Assembly (NCBI GenBank): GCA_963969345.1
Contig: OZ017770.1
Span: forward strand, 4,535,246-4,599,245
DNA from: Turbatrix aceti
Lineage: Eukaryota > Nematoda > Chromadorea > Rhabditida > Panagrolaimidae
Direction of reading: 5' to 3'
Length of the DNA stretch: 64,000 bases
Shown: positions 33,956 to 43,924 of the stretch, in pieces
How the letters are laid out: each line of letters starts with the position of its first letter
Position numbering within the stretch: position 1 is the stretch's first letter
Program-made: the position numbers and the translations under genes
Notes under the pieces: model-generated
Told to the model about the DNA's origin: nothing
Database searches by the model: none
The model's input: the letters and a program-made list of their open reading frames with translations, nothing else

Positions 33956-36441
33956 ATGCCAAGCAAGCGACGTGACCAGACAAGACGCCGCAAGGCTGAT
34001 TCAACGATTTCTGGCGCTTCCAAGACAGCTGGAGTAACGAAGAATGCAGCTTCACCAGCACGGCGATCACGGAGAAAGAAGACGCCAGAAACGGTAAGCC
34101 GTTGTTCCGTTGAATTGGAAAGAATAAGGCTTTTTTAGGCAATGGTTGCTCCGAAAAGGAATCTGATGGAATTACCATTGGAAATTTTGGTAAGTGTTTT
34201 TATTGCGCTTTTTTAGATTCTGGGATTGTTTTGGGGCTTTTATGGATTGAATACCTTGTTTTCCGACTTTTAGGTCAAGATAATTGGTAACCTTCCTTTT
34301 TCTGATTTGATTCGAGTTGAATACGTGTCTCGGCGGATGCGCGACGCAGCGCAGTATGCGTGGAAGCTTGTCCGAGGAATTTCCATGTGCAGCACAGTCT
34401 ACCGTAACCGCTCCCAGTTTGTGAACAACCATCAATGTACGGATTATCAAATACAACAAATTGTAAGTGTTTTTATATATTTTGAGAGGGGTTTACAATC
34501 AGAATTCTAGTTTGCGATACAAAATAATTATTGATTATGTTTGATGCCTAAAATGTTGTTTCTTAGGGGGATTACGATATAAAAAAACATTTTTTTTGCG
34601 TCCAACGCTAGAAATACGGTTTTTATAGTGCTTATGATCAAAATTTTTGTGAATGGTACAGAAAAACATTTTTTATGTTTGCAGCCGAAAATACGGTTTT
34701 TTTAGTGAAAAAAAAACACTCTTTATGTGAAATATGTTTTTTTGTGGTACATACGATCGGATACGCTGGAAAAATTGGTTTTTGATACAAGTAACCTGGA
34801 AAAAATCTAATTTACGATGTGTATAGTCCAATTACAGTTTTTTAAACGATATACAATAAGATTCTTCCTTTTCCATTAAATTTCTGTGCTTTAAGCTAAA
34901 AGTCAATTTTTTTAGGCTAAGCACGTTATAAGACGCGGAAACATCCTGCATTTTGAAGCCGGTACTCCGCTTACTCAGTTCGAGCTACCTTCAGATCGTT
35001 TTTTCGAAGAAGTGTCTCCCTCGATGCCAAATCTCCAACGAATTACGTTGGAGAGGATCTTTATCTCAATCCACGACATCAACACTCTGTCGATGTACTG
35101 TCGCCAGGTCACACACGTGACGTTGAACAACTGTTTGGATGATCGCCGTTCGTACGACCGATCCCTTGGCCGACTGTTCAAAAGTTGCCAACAACTCGGG
35201 TACGTCGATCTTCAAAATAACCAGTACTTTACCGGCGGTCCGTTGCGCTTTCTGCCATCCACCGTTCGTCACCTGAATCTATATCGTGATAATCAAATCG
35301 AGAGTAGTACCATGCAGGACATCGTCAAGGCTTGTCCTAAGCTTATTAGCTTGGTGGTCGATGTCTCTGCTCTTGATATTGAATCTGTCAATGTCTTGCT
35401 GCAAGGGCTCCCGAAAGTCGTTAGCCTGGGTATCTTCAGTGCCGAAAGCCCCATCACACCCATGTTCCTCAACTTCGCATACAATCACGACCTTGAGGTG
35501 CTGTTCCTCCAGGAAACGGAAAACGTGAAACCCGAAACTTTTTTTTCGCTTTCTAACTATACCAAGCTGCGATCACTGAGTTACGTTTTCTACACCATCG
35601 GACTCTCTACGAGTACAGTTCAGTCCATTGCCTCGTGCAGGTCACTGGAGACATTGTATCTGAGTGGTGACGTCGACCTGCCAGATGTTAGGCAGATTGT
35701 CAATTGCTGTGGCGTTCAGGTGAGTTCTGACTAACATAAGGATCGGGAACAGGGATGAGCGCAGTTTTGCAAACAAATACTATTTGTCATGTTTTCGTTC
35801 GTTTGTGAGGAATTCCAATTTTTCCGAACAGAAAGAACAATCTAGGTAAAATTATTGAAACGCTGCAAAAATTTATGTTTTTCATACTTGTTTCCAAACG
35901 CCTGCAAAAAACGGGATGTTTCATACGAATATTCAGACACCTATGGAGGAGGTCGTGCTCTAAAATATCTCATAACGGAGTTGTTCCGGTTGAGGGGAGG
36001 GGAGTAGCTCCCAATTGTTTGCCCATCCCTGGTTTTGACACTCTTTTTTAAAGATTTATTATAATTCTTCCATTTCAGTACCTCCGTCTTGCCCAGTATC
36101 AAACATATCCACTCAAGTCCATAAATTCATTTGTTCGGGAAACCCCAGTAAGCAATAAACTTTTCTTTTCAAGACCTATAAAATTTGTATTTCAGTCGCT
36201 TGGACGCCGTCACAGAGCAATCAAACTGCCACTGGGATTTGAGTTCGACTCATTCGTCGATGACTACTTTTCCGATCAGCTGCAAGCGATGGCAGACACC
36301 AACGGCATCATCAACCAGGATCGACCGATATTTCAAGTTCCGTACAAAAGGTCGGCGGGGTACGTTCGACCGTCGGAGCTGAAAAAATCAAAATACTGCC
36401 CGTCTGCCAAGAACATTCTCGAATTCGGACTTATTGATTGA
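33956..36441 (+). CDS. F-box protein with leucine-rich-repeat-like region
   Basis: Exons are 33956-34093, 34140-34189, 34274-34462, 34916-35719, 36079-36147 and 36196-36441, all in frame. The basic N-terminus (MPSKRRDQTRRRKAD...) is followed by an F-box (MELPLEILVKIIGNLPFSDLIRVEYVSRRMRDAA), which is split by an intron. The large exon has LRR-like strands (LGYVDLQNNQYF, VRHLNLYRDN, LRSLSYVFY, LETLYLSGD). Such proteins bring substrates to SCF ubiquitin ligases through SKP1. The C-terminal tail is Lys/Arg/Ser rich. The ~450 bp intron 34463-34915 is AT-rich and contains loosely repeated AATACGGTTTTT segments. Confidence 0.82.
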
Positions 36442-36938
36442 TTTTTTTATGGATGACCTAATTGGTAAATGCTTGTTTGTTTTTTATAGTAGTTATTATT
36501 AAATAGAATAATCTTCAATTGTTCGTAGCAGCGTTGGGCTGTTTGTGAAATCAATCGAATCATCTGGGCGGCCAGCAAAAACATCGAAAGCCTCTTCTCG
36601 AATTTTGACGGCTTTTGGGACGTTGTCATCAAGCACGGTGAGAAAAGCCAAGCAATTCAGGTGTTCAGGTGTCTATTTGGAATTCGCCACAATCTGCCAA
36701 TCGCGCCAAGCCCGGTTAGACAAAAATTTGCCTTCGGGTAGTTTCAAATTTTCAGACAACAGTTGGTTTTGGACTAAACTTGATCATGTTATACTTGGCA
36801 ATCACTTTCCCTGACTTCAAAATATGTCAAGAGGTTGGCTATCGCCACTACGCATTCATCGATGCAAAAAATCATCTTCACACGATGACTGCGGTCTCGG
36901 CTATTGAAAAAACTTCATTTTAAAAATTTTATTGCCCC
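36442..36938 (-). pseudogene. Broken coding remnant next to the palindromic element
   Basis: On the minus strand, a frame ending at a TAA near 36500 reads back about 55 codons (TPEHLNCLAFLTVLDDNVPKAV ...). It continues in the same frame through one TAG into another ~22 codons (LPEGKFLSNRAWRDWQIVANS). A further piece lies in a shifted frame (IAKYNMIKFSPKPTVV). This looks like the 3' end of a gene that has decayed, probably cut off by the insertion at 36939. The family is not recognised. It could also be chance, since no splice sites confirm it. Confidence 0.35.
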
Positions 36939-37349
36939 TGTAACGTCCGCGATCCGTACGAGCCGTTGCTCCTCTCCCTAGGTTCTAGACTTGACAGCTG
37001 GTTAATGCAAAAAAACACTTTATTTTCTCACAAATATAAAACGTTCTTCGCACAACCAGAAAAATTGACAGTCCAAAGACAACGGGGGAAGCTTATATAA
37101 AATCACAGGGGGGGGGAACAAAGGGATGCTGCTGTCGCTGAGGTCAGGGCGTGGCCTCCGCTTGCCTGGCAGCGGCGGATGCGGGGCCACGCCGCCCGGA
37201 GCTCTTCCGGTGTACTCGACGTCTCCAATGTTGCCGATGTCCGCGTTGTTTCCGATGTCGCCCTCGTCCGTCGCCTTCCGGCGGGATCATGATTCACAAT
37301 CTGCAAAAACACGTTCTTATTATGACGTAGGGCATTGCTGCCCGTTACA
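36939..37349 (-). repeat. LTR-like block of the left arm
   Basis: On the minus strand it starts TGTAACG and ends CGTTACA. It holds TTTATATAAG (TATA-like) near 37092-37101 and an AATAAA about 75 bp further on. TG/CA ends with short inverted termini plus TATA and poly(A) signals are what an LTR has. Only one copy per arm exists, so the LTR call is not proved by a direct repeat in the same orientation. Confidence 0.65.
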
Positions 37350-38671
37350 ACTTACCCCTTACCGAAGATTCGTCCCGAATCTTTGCGCAAATTGTGTCCG
37401 GGGGCGAGCGGAGGTCAGAGGCTATGTGCCTAATTAATTTGACGACTGGAACTTCATACAGAAGTTAGGGGTGTGGGGATCGGTGTGGCGAAGGGGGGTT
37501 TTATCAACTGGTCAGCCAACTTAGCTGTGTCCTGGTCACGGGGCGTTGCTGGCGGAGCATTTTATTTGACGGCTGAAACTCCATACAGAAGTTAAGGGGC
37601 GGGGATCTTCAAAGCGGGGGAAGATTTATCAACTGGTCAGCCAACTCGGCTGTATCCTGGTCCTGGGGTTTTGCCAGCGGGGCAACGAGCTTTCGCGTCC
37701 TAAAATAGGCGGGGGTTTTTCGCCAAGGGCCCTCCCTGGCGAGGCTGTCGCCAGCTATGATTATTAAGGATGCCCTGGCCCGCGTGATGGCAACATTGTG
37801 TCTCTTGACGTCCAAGAGGAACGTGTTGCCTGACACCTCCGTCGTCTTTGTCGTTATCAGGATTACATGGTCCGCCTCCCTGCCCTGGAAACTGTCGACG
37901 GTGGAGATGAGGAACTCCCTCGTTGGGAGAGCCTGCTGCAAGTCCCGTTTCTGTGCCGCATATAGGCACAGAATTGCGATTGTCTGCCACTGCCGCTTCG
38001 TGGACTTGATTAGCAGTGCGGCTTCGACCGCAACCTTCGTATGGGTCGCATTATAGCGGCTCGTGGGGTACCCCGCTACGTCGATTCCTTCCGCTACTAT
38101 CCAGCGCATGGGTATGCCGGATCCGGGGTAGCCGCCTCGCTGCTCCGCCCGTACTTGCGGTGTGAGCCGCGTCGTAGGATACGCAATTTCTGCAACCATC
38201 CGCAGCATCTCTGGGTGGAAGCGGAAGTTGCTGGTCAGCTGGTAGCGCCTGACAGCGCTGCCGGGATTTTCATCCATTACCTGAAGGGCCGAAGAGTACC
38301 CCATTTCTCGGTGCTCCGCCGGCACGTGTTTGGTAAACACGCCTAGCTGGTGGTTGTCTCCCACCAGCACCATCGTCTCTAGGTTAGTCAACCGGCCAAC
38401 GACTGCCGCCAGCCGTGGAGGCTTCGTCCACGAGAAGCAGCCGGATGCTGCCTGCAAAAATTTTAGCCACCTTACCCATCATCTGCACCGTGGCCGCCAC
38501 TGCCTTGGGTGGCTTGTGTGTGATCATGAGTCGCAGCATTCTGCGTACAAGCCTTGCTCTCTGTGCCGGAGAGTCGCCGCTTTCATCGTCCTTTGCTCTT
38601 TTCTGCAACGGCTCACCGTCCTCTTCCTGCTCGTCGTCGTCATCATCGAATTCTTCCGGGGCTCTGGCATC
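36939..38671 (-). repeat. Left arm of the palindrome (1733 bp)
   Basis: Inverted copy of 39977-41708. The arm contains, from its outer end, an LTR-like block (36939-37349), a diverged tandem repeat (~37431-37663) and the 3' part of a helicase reading frame. Confidence 0.9.
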
Positions 38672-38985
38672 ATACATATCACGGTCTTCGAGCTCTTCTG
38701 CTTGCCTGAAAACCTCCGAGAAAAACTCACTCTCATAAAGTATTGCTTTGCTGATGTCCTGCTTGACTTCTTCGCTCAGCTTGCCTTCCATATCCGGGTC
38801 GTCCAGAAAATGCTGTAGAGCCTGCGCCGGTGTGAGATTTCTCGGATGTTCTCCAGACCGAGCTACCATCGAGGCTATCATTAGTGGCCTGGCCGCTCCA
38901 GGTTCGGTCGTGTCCAGTGCCGTTGCTATGTGGGCGACCGCACTGTTTGTCGCACTCACAATTAGCGGGGGGAGTAGTTATGGGA
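37609..38985 (-). pseudogene. UPF1-type SF1 helicase fragment, frameshifted (left arm and centre)
   Basis: The minus-strand frame opens after a TAA near 38990. It reads IVSATNSAVAHIATAL, which fits motif Ia of UPF1-like helicases, then an acidic insert (DDDDDEQEEDGEP) and motif II LLVDEAS. One base of frame is lost just after motif II (about 38400-38425). The next frame (38457-37609) carries motif III GDNHQL, an SNFRFHPEM block, motif V STVDSFQGREADHVIL and motif VI VAITRARASL. Walker A (motif I) is missing, so the N-terminus is truncated. Such helicases unwind RNA or DNA with ATP; this copy cannot be active as it stands. Confidence 0.7.
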
Positions 38986-39016
38986 TTGCCGCCACGCTTC
39001 CACGGCGTGTTGAAGG

Positions 39017-40264
39017 GTGGTGTTTCTGATTGGGGAGGAATTTGACTTCTGGCAGAGCTGGGTATTTTTATGTTGTCTGTGGGTGTCTTTCATCTTTATC
39101 AGGGATGCAATCCTCCCCATCCTAATTTCGCACCTCCTCAATGGCAGGGTTGTCTTAGCACTCTCGTATGCGTTACGCCGGGCTCAGCGGCAGTCTCTGC
39201 GTGTTGACACTTTTTGTGGGGATGTTGAGCTAGGGACCGTCACTAGTGAAGAACGACGGAGGGCAGCAACCCAGTGGCCGCCGACAGTCCTGACATTAGG
39301 CGCGCGCACTATGATCACTATCGGGGTCGATCAGCGTCGCTGCCGCGCAATGGTAGATACTGGAGCGGCTGTAAGCATTGTGGCGCGCAGGCTCTGGCAT
39401 CTTTTTCAAAGCACGTCGTTTCGCACCGAGTATGTGGTGGCGACGGCGACGGGAGAACGACTTTTGTTTACGACAGGGAAGATGGTGCACTTAAGCATTG
39501 CTGGGGTACGTGTATATGCGCTTGTTCATCGCGGTGACCTGCCATGTTTTGATGACGGGGTAGATATCATACTAGGGACCAATTCTCTTGCCCAGTTTCC
39601 GCCTTTCAGATTGAATTTTGCAACGCGCGAAATGAAAATAAATGGGAAAAGCATTCCCCTGAGCTTCGGCGCGGTTGATGGCGTCAAAACAAAGCGCAGG
39701 GAAGCTGTGGGAGCGGCAGCGGCAGGCAAGGGGCGGAGAAGCGATCGTAGAAATCGCCCGGCTGACAAAAGTAAGTGTACGAAGACTGAGGCTGCGCATC
39801 GGGATACGATTCAGGCACTGTCGCATGTTAGAGCCCTTGTAGACACAGGTGCGAGTGTGTCCATTGCCCCCGCCGAGTTGCTGGATCTTTTTAGGATTGA
39901 TAAGAGTCAGCTAAAAGTCATCACCACACCGGTTGAGACGGCGTCCGGGCACGAACTACGCATACTCGGAGACACCGATGCCAGAGCCCCGGAAGAATTC
40001 GATGATGACGACGACGAGCAGGAAGAGGACGGTGAGCCGTTGCAGAAAAGAGCAAAGGACGATGAAAGCGGCGACTCTCCGGCACAGAGAGCAAGGCTTG
40101 TACGCAGAATGCTGCGACTCATGATCACACACAAGCCACCCAAGGCAGTGGCGGCCACGGTGCAGATGATGGGTAAGGTGGCTAAAATTTTTGCAGGCAG
40201 CATCCGGCTGCTTCTCGTGGACGAAGCCTCCACGGCTGGCGGCAGTCGTTGGCCGGTTGACTAA
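39017..40264 (+). CDS. Two retroviral-type aspartic protease domains fused to a helicase fragment (415 codons)
   Basis: Residues ~105-200 form a complete retropepsin-like domain: MVDTGAAVSIV (Asp114), a flap region and DIILGTNSL. A second start of the same fold, LVDTGASVSIAP (Asp276), is cut off at residue ~321, where the palindrome arm begins at 39977. From there the frame reads the helicase acidic insert and motif II, then stops at 40264. Two DTG motifs in one frame is unusual; it suggests tandem protease domains or a fused tandem copy. A hydrophobic N-terminal stretch (WVFLCCLWVSFIFI) precedes them. The frame is open, but the fusion itself is probably a by-product of the rearrangement. Confidence 0.65.
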   Translation: MVFLIGEEFDFWQSWVFLCCLWVSFIFIRDAILPILISHLLNGRVVLALSYALRRAQRQSLRVDTFCGDVELGTVTSEERRRAATQWPPTVLTLGARTMITIGVDQRRCRAMVDTGAAVSIVARRLWHLFQSTSFRTEYVVATATGERLLFTTGKMVHLSIAGVRVYALVHRGDLPCFDDGVDIILGTNSLAQFPPFRLNFATREMKINGKSIPLSFGAVDGVKTKRREAVGAAAAGKGRRSDRRNRPADKSKCTKTEAAHRDTIQALSHVRALVDTGASVSIAPAELLDLFRIDKSQLKVITTPVETASGHELRILGDTDARAPEEFDDDDDEQEEDGEPLQKRAKDDESGDSPAQRARLVRRMLRLMITHKPPKAVAATVQMMGKVAKIFAGSIRLLLVDEASTAGGSRWPVD

Positions 40265-41039
40265 CCTAGAGACGATGGTGCTGGTGGGAGACAACCACCA
40301 GCTAGGCGTGTTTACCAAACACGTGCCGGCGGAGCACCGAGAAATGGGGTACTCTTCGGCCCTTCAGGTAATGGATGAAAATCCCGGCAGCGCTGTCAGG
40401 CGCTACCAGCTGACCAGCAACTTCCGCTTCCACCCAGAGATGCTGCGGATGGTTGCAGAAATTGCGTATCCTACGACGCGGCTCACACCGCAAGTACGGG
40501 CGGAGCAGCGAGGCGGCTACCCCGGATCCGGCATACCCATGCGCTGGATAGTAGCGGAAGGAATCGACGTAGCGGGGTACCCCACGAGCCGCTATAATGC
40601 GACCCATACGAAGGTTGCGGTCGAAGCCGCACTGCTAATCAAGTCCACGAAGCGGCAGTGGCAGACAATCGCAATTCTGTGCCTATATGCGGCACAGAAA
40701 CGGGACTTGCAGCAGGCTCTCCCAACGAGGGAGTTCCTCATCTCCACCGTCGACAGTTTCCAGGGCAGGGAGGCGGACCATGTAATCCTGATAACGACAA
40801 AGACGACGGAGGTGTCAGGCAACACGTTCCTCTTGGACGTCAAGAGACACAATGTTGCCATCACGCGGGCCAGGGCATCCTTAATAATCATAGCTGGCGA
40901 CAGCCTCGCCAGGGAGGGCCCTTGGCGAAAAACCCCCGCCTATTTTAGGACGCGAAAGCTCGTTGCCCCGCTGGCAAAACCCCAGGACCAGGATACAGCC
41001 GAGTTGGCTGACCAGTTGATAAATCTTCCCCCGCTTTGA
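40191..41039 (+). pseudogene. UPF1-type helicase C-terminal half (right arm), separated from motif II by a frameshift
   Basis: This frame is identical to the left-arm frame 38457-37609 and carries motifs III to VI (GDNHQL, SNFRFHP, STVDSFQGREADHV, VAITRAR). Motif II lies in the overlapping upstream frame ending at 40264. The same one-base break is present in both arms, so it predates the inverted duplication, or the arms have been homogenised, or it is a programmed shift. Confidence 0.65.
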
Positions 41040-41216
41040 AGATCCCCGCCCCTTAACTTCTGTATGGAGTTTCAGCCGTCAAATAAAATGCTCCGCCAGC
41101 AACGCCCCGTGACCAGGACACAGCTAAGTTGGCTGACCAGTTGATAAAACCCCCCTTCGCCACACCGATCCCCACACCCCTAACTTCTGTATGAAGTTCC
41201 AGTCGTCAAATTAATT
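40985..41216 (+). repeat. Diverged tandem duplication (~115 bp units) before the LTR-like block
   Basis: Copy 1 (~40985-41096) and copy 2 (~41115-41216) share GTTGGCTGACCAGTTGATAAA, here split for length, and TAACTTCTGTATG with scattered changes. The helicase stop lies in copy 1. The same pair occurs inverted in the left arm. Confidence 0.6.
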
Positions 41217-41298
41217 AGGCACATAGCCTCTGACCTCCGCTCGCCCCCGGACACAATTTGCGCAAAGATTCGGGACGAATCTTCGGTAAGGGGTAAGT

Positions 41299-41708
41299 TG
41301 TAACGGGCAGCAATGCCCTACGTCATAATAAGAACGTGTTTTTGCAGATTGTGAATCATGATCCCGCCGGAAGGCGACGGACGAGGGCGACATCGGAAAC
41401 AACGCGGACATCGGCAACATTGGAGACGTCGAGTACACCGGAAGAGCTCCGGGCGGCGTGGCCCCGCATCCGCCGCTGCCAGGCAAGCGGAGGCCACGCC
41501 CTGACCTCAGCGACAGCAGCATCCCTTTGTTCCCCCCCCTGTGATTTTATATAAGCTTCCCCCGTTGTCTTTGGACTGTCAATTTTTCTGGTTGTGCGAA
41601 GAACGTTTTATATTTGTGAGAAAATAAAGTGTTTTTTTGCATTAACCAGCTGTCAAGTCTAGAACCTAGGGAGAGGAGCAACGGCTCGTACGGATCGCGG
41701 ACGTTACA
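41299..41708 (+). repeat. LTR-like block of the right arm (410 bp)
   Basis: Starts TGTAACG and ends CGTTACA. TATATAAG lies near 41549-41556 and AATAAA near 41623-41628, so a transcript would start and end inside it, as in an LTR. A moderately purine-rich GGTAAGGGGTAAG precedes it. Confidence 0.65.
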
Positions 41709-42192
41709 TTCAACAATCTGCATGATTCTCCTTATATTTAATTTTAGCTTTCATGATTAGTTTGTCACGCTAATTTTGCTGCATATGAGATCACTGCATT
41801 TACGGAGAGTGGTGGTGCTGGTTAACTGATCGCAATTTAAGGAGCTTTCAGTCTTTGACTCTGGGATCGACGTCACCAAGATGACACTGAGTGCCTTTCC
41901 TTTAATGAATACAACAGTGAGAGAATAAATTTGTCATCACAATTTCACAATTCAAATATTCAAACAATGTGCCGTAAGCCACTGCCGCGGGGATCCAGCG
42001 ATAAGTCTTGCGAGAAGTGTAACGACGAAGCTCGCATTCTTCACTCGAATTCCAACGCATTCCCTCGAATAACTTGGCGTTGTGTTCCGTGTGCAAAATT
42101 TGCATAATCACTCCAAAAATGCGTATAAAAGCTCGTTGTTCTAACCACATTCTCATTCTTGATTTTTCGTATTTGTTTGCTTCTTAGTCGTC
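41709..42192. other. Flank between the palindromic element and the PIR-1 gene
   Basis: About 480 bp. A minus frame (42156-41902, 84 codons) looks partly coding (LRRYTSRKTYRWIPAAVAYGTLFEYL) but has no splice partner and no known family. It may be the other side of the gene remnant at 36.4-36.9 kb. TATAAAA at ~42123 on the plus strand probably serves the PIR-1 gene. Confidence 0.35.
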
Positions 42193-42965
42193 ATGCAGGT
42201 CCCTGTCTCAAAATCAAAGAAATCCAACAACAAATATCCCGAACGGTATGTTGTATATTTTGAAGAATACCCTACTGTAGAAATGCTCTTTTTTTAGATG
42301 GAGAAGATATTCAGGCATGAATTCGGTAATCGATGATACTCTTTTTTTACCATTCAAGACGCCCCTGGAATCTCGCTTCTTTGCCAACAAACCAGCTGAG
42401 GACGTTTTCATGATCAGCAACGTCGTTGAGCAGGTATGTTTTACAAATTTTATGTCGTGCACTCCAAAAATGCGCTTTTTAGGCTTACGCGCTGGGTGTA
42501 AAACTGGGTCTTGTCATCGACCTGACTGCTTCAACCCGGTACTACGATCCCGCCGAGTGGGCACAGCACAACGTCGAGTACACCAAACTCCCCATCGAGG
42601 GGCACGAGATCCACAAAAAACGCAGTGTCTGTGCCAATTTCGACCGTCTTGTGAACGACTTTCGTCGACGCAACAAGGACCCAGACGCCTTCATCGGTGT
42701 TCACTGTACCCATGGCGTCAATCGCACAGGATACCTTATTTGCCGGTACCTCATCGTTCACGAGGAGTGGACAGCCGCTGACGCTGTAGCCTGTAAGTTT
42801 TTCATTTTCATAGAAAGTAGAATAATAATATGTTTAGACTTCGAGGAAGGTCGAGGCGAACGAATTGATCGAGCTGCCTACATCGAGGACCTGAAAGCTG
42901 TCGAAAAAAGGATCCACGGCAAATACCGAGGCAGCAACAACGGAACCCAGCCTCAGTATCGGTAG
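42193..42965 (+). CDS. pir-1: PIR-1/DUSP11-type RNA 5'-phosphatase
   Basis: Exons are 42193-42245, 42297-42433, 42483-42792 and 42838-42965, in frame, about 208 aa. The dual-specificity phosphatase loop is HCTHGVNRTG, with the catalytic Cys and Arg, preceded by FIGVH. FKTPL near the N-terminus and FEEGRGERIDRAAYIEDL near the C-terminus match the PIR1/DUSP11 subgroup, which is related to the triphosphatase half of mRNA capping enzyme. These enzymes remove phosphates from 5'-triphosphorylated RNA; in C. elegans PIR-1 acts with Dicer in small-RNA pathways. A 3' splice site lies 5 bp upstream of the ATG. The protein has no guanylyltransferase domain and is complete at the family's usual length. 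Confidence 0.9.
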
Positions 42966-43924
42966 AAGACCGGTGTCACGTCAGCTCCTCTACCCTTGAT
43001 CCTGTCGACTCACCTCCCTCCCACAAACAACGACCTCATTTTTTTTGTTTCCTTTGCCATTGTACAGAGAGATCAACCAAATAGATGTTTTATACTGTTG
43101 AACAGTGTGACTTCAAATGTAGGGAAATTGCTCTCATCAAGACGAAATAGCATCCGGGAAGCAGTCAGGTGGATAGATCCTGGGCCAAGAGACTTTATAG
43201 CAAGTCGTTTGTCTATGATGATAAAACGGACATCTAGGCTAGACCTTAGACCGGTGGAATATATAAAACGCTCATAAAAAAATTTTAACAGCTGTTTTTT
43301 TGGACACTTTGCCAAAAAATGGGGAGGCAAAGAGCCCAAACGTGAAGAGCAGTATATGGTGCGAGACACCGTTGAATATAAAAAGATACCGGTATTATCC
43401 GGGGTTAAAAGATATTCTTCAACACAGCCAATTACAATGCAGGTAAAAGAGTGTTAAAATGTTTGACTGAATTTGAGCAACTCCGTTGACCGTTTCTTCA
43501 AACTCTCGGCCTTCTTCAAAAATCATTATTACAGGACGAAAGCTTGTTATCAAAGTTTTTCAATTTCATTGTTCAACGTTAGCAACATTTTTGCTGTCAA
43601 AAAAAAGTGCATTACTCGTTAATTACCAAATCTGTTAAGCAGCTAAAACGGAGATAAAGAAAGCTTTTCTTGCACACCAGAAAAACAGCCGGACATTGCA
43701 AATGCGCATGCGGGAGTTCTCTTGCAGCGCGTTTTCTTCCCTGTCTTCGTGTTCAATGTTAACGAGCAAAACGGGGGAAGAGTCTGTGTTGTGCTGATTG
43801 ACCACTACCATCGAGCGACCGCTGGCTACGCTTCCTTGAGCGTATTATCCATTTACATTTTTCCTGAACAATTTTACTATACACATTGTATTGTGTTTAG
43901 CGTATTGGTGAGGGAATAATTGTA
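42966..43924. other. Intergenic, no gene seen
   Basis: About 960 bp between PIR-1 and cyclin Y, both on the plus strand. Short frames on both strands lack domains. Probably the PIR-1 3' UTR and the cyclin Y promoter. Confidence 0.45.

Larger units (their letters stand above)
36939..41708. mobile_element. Palindromic composite element: LTR-like ends, helicase in both arms, proteases in the centre
   Basis: Two arms, 36939-38671 and 39977-41708, are inverted copies. Positions pair to a constant sum (78648) over most of their length, so the arms are almost gap-free. I found one difference, a G run of 9 versus 8. Each arm ends in a 410 bp LTR-like block. Between the arms lies a 1305 bp unique centre with aspartic protease coding. 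No target duplication is visible (TTGCCCC on the left, TTCAACA on the right). The simplest reading is two damaged copies of one retroelement joined head to head, or an aberrant self-primed reverse transcript. A DNA transposon with very long inverted repeats is an alternative. Confidence 0.75.
39977..41708 (+). repeat. Right arm of the palindrome (1732 bp)
   Basis: Inverted copy of 36939-38671. Contains helicase motifs II-VI, the tandem repeat and an LTR-like block (41299-41708). Confidence 0.9.

Noticed and set aside
36939..41708. Reading the palindrome as two independent, intact helicase genes
   Set aside because: Both copies share the same frame break and lack Walker A, and the arms are copies of each other, so they count as one damaged source.
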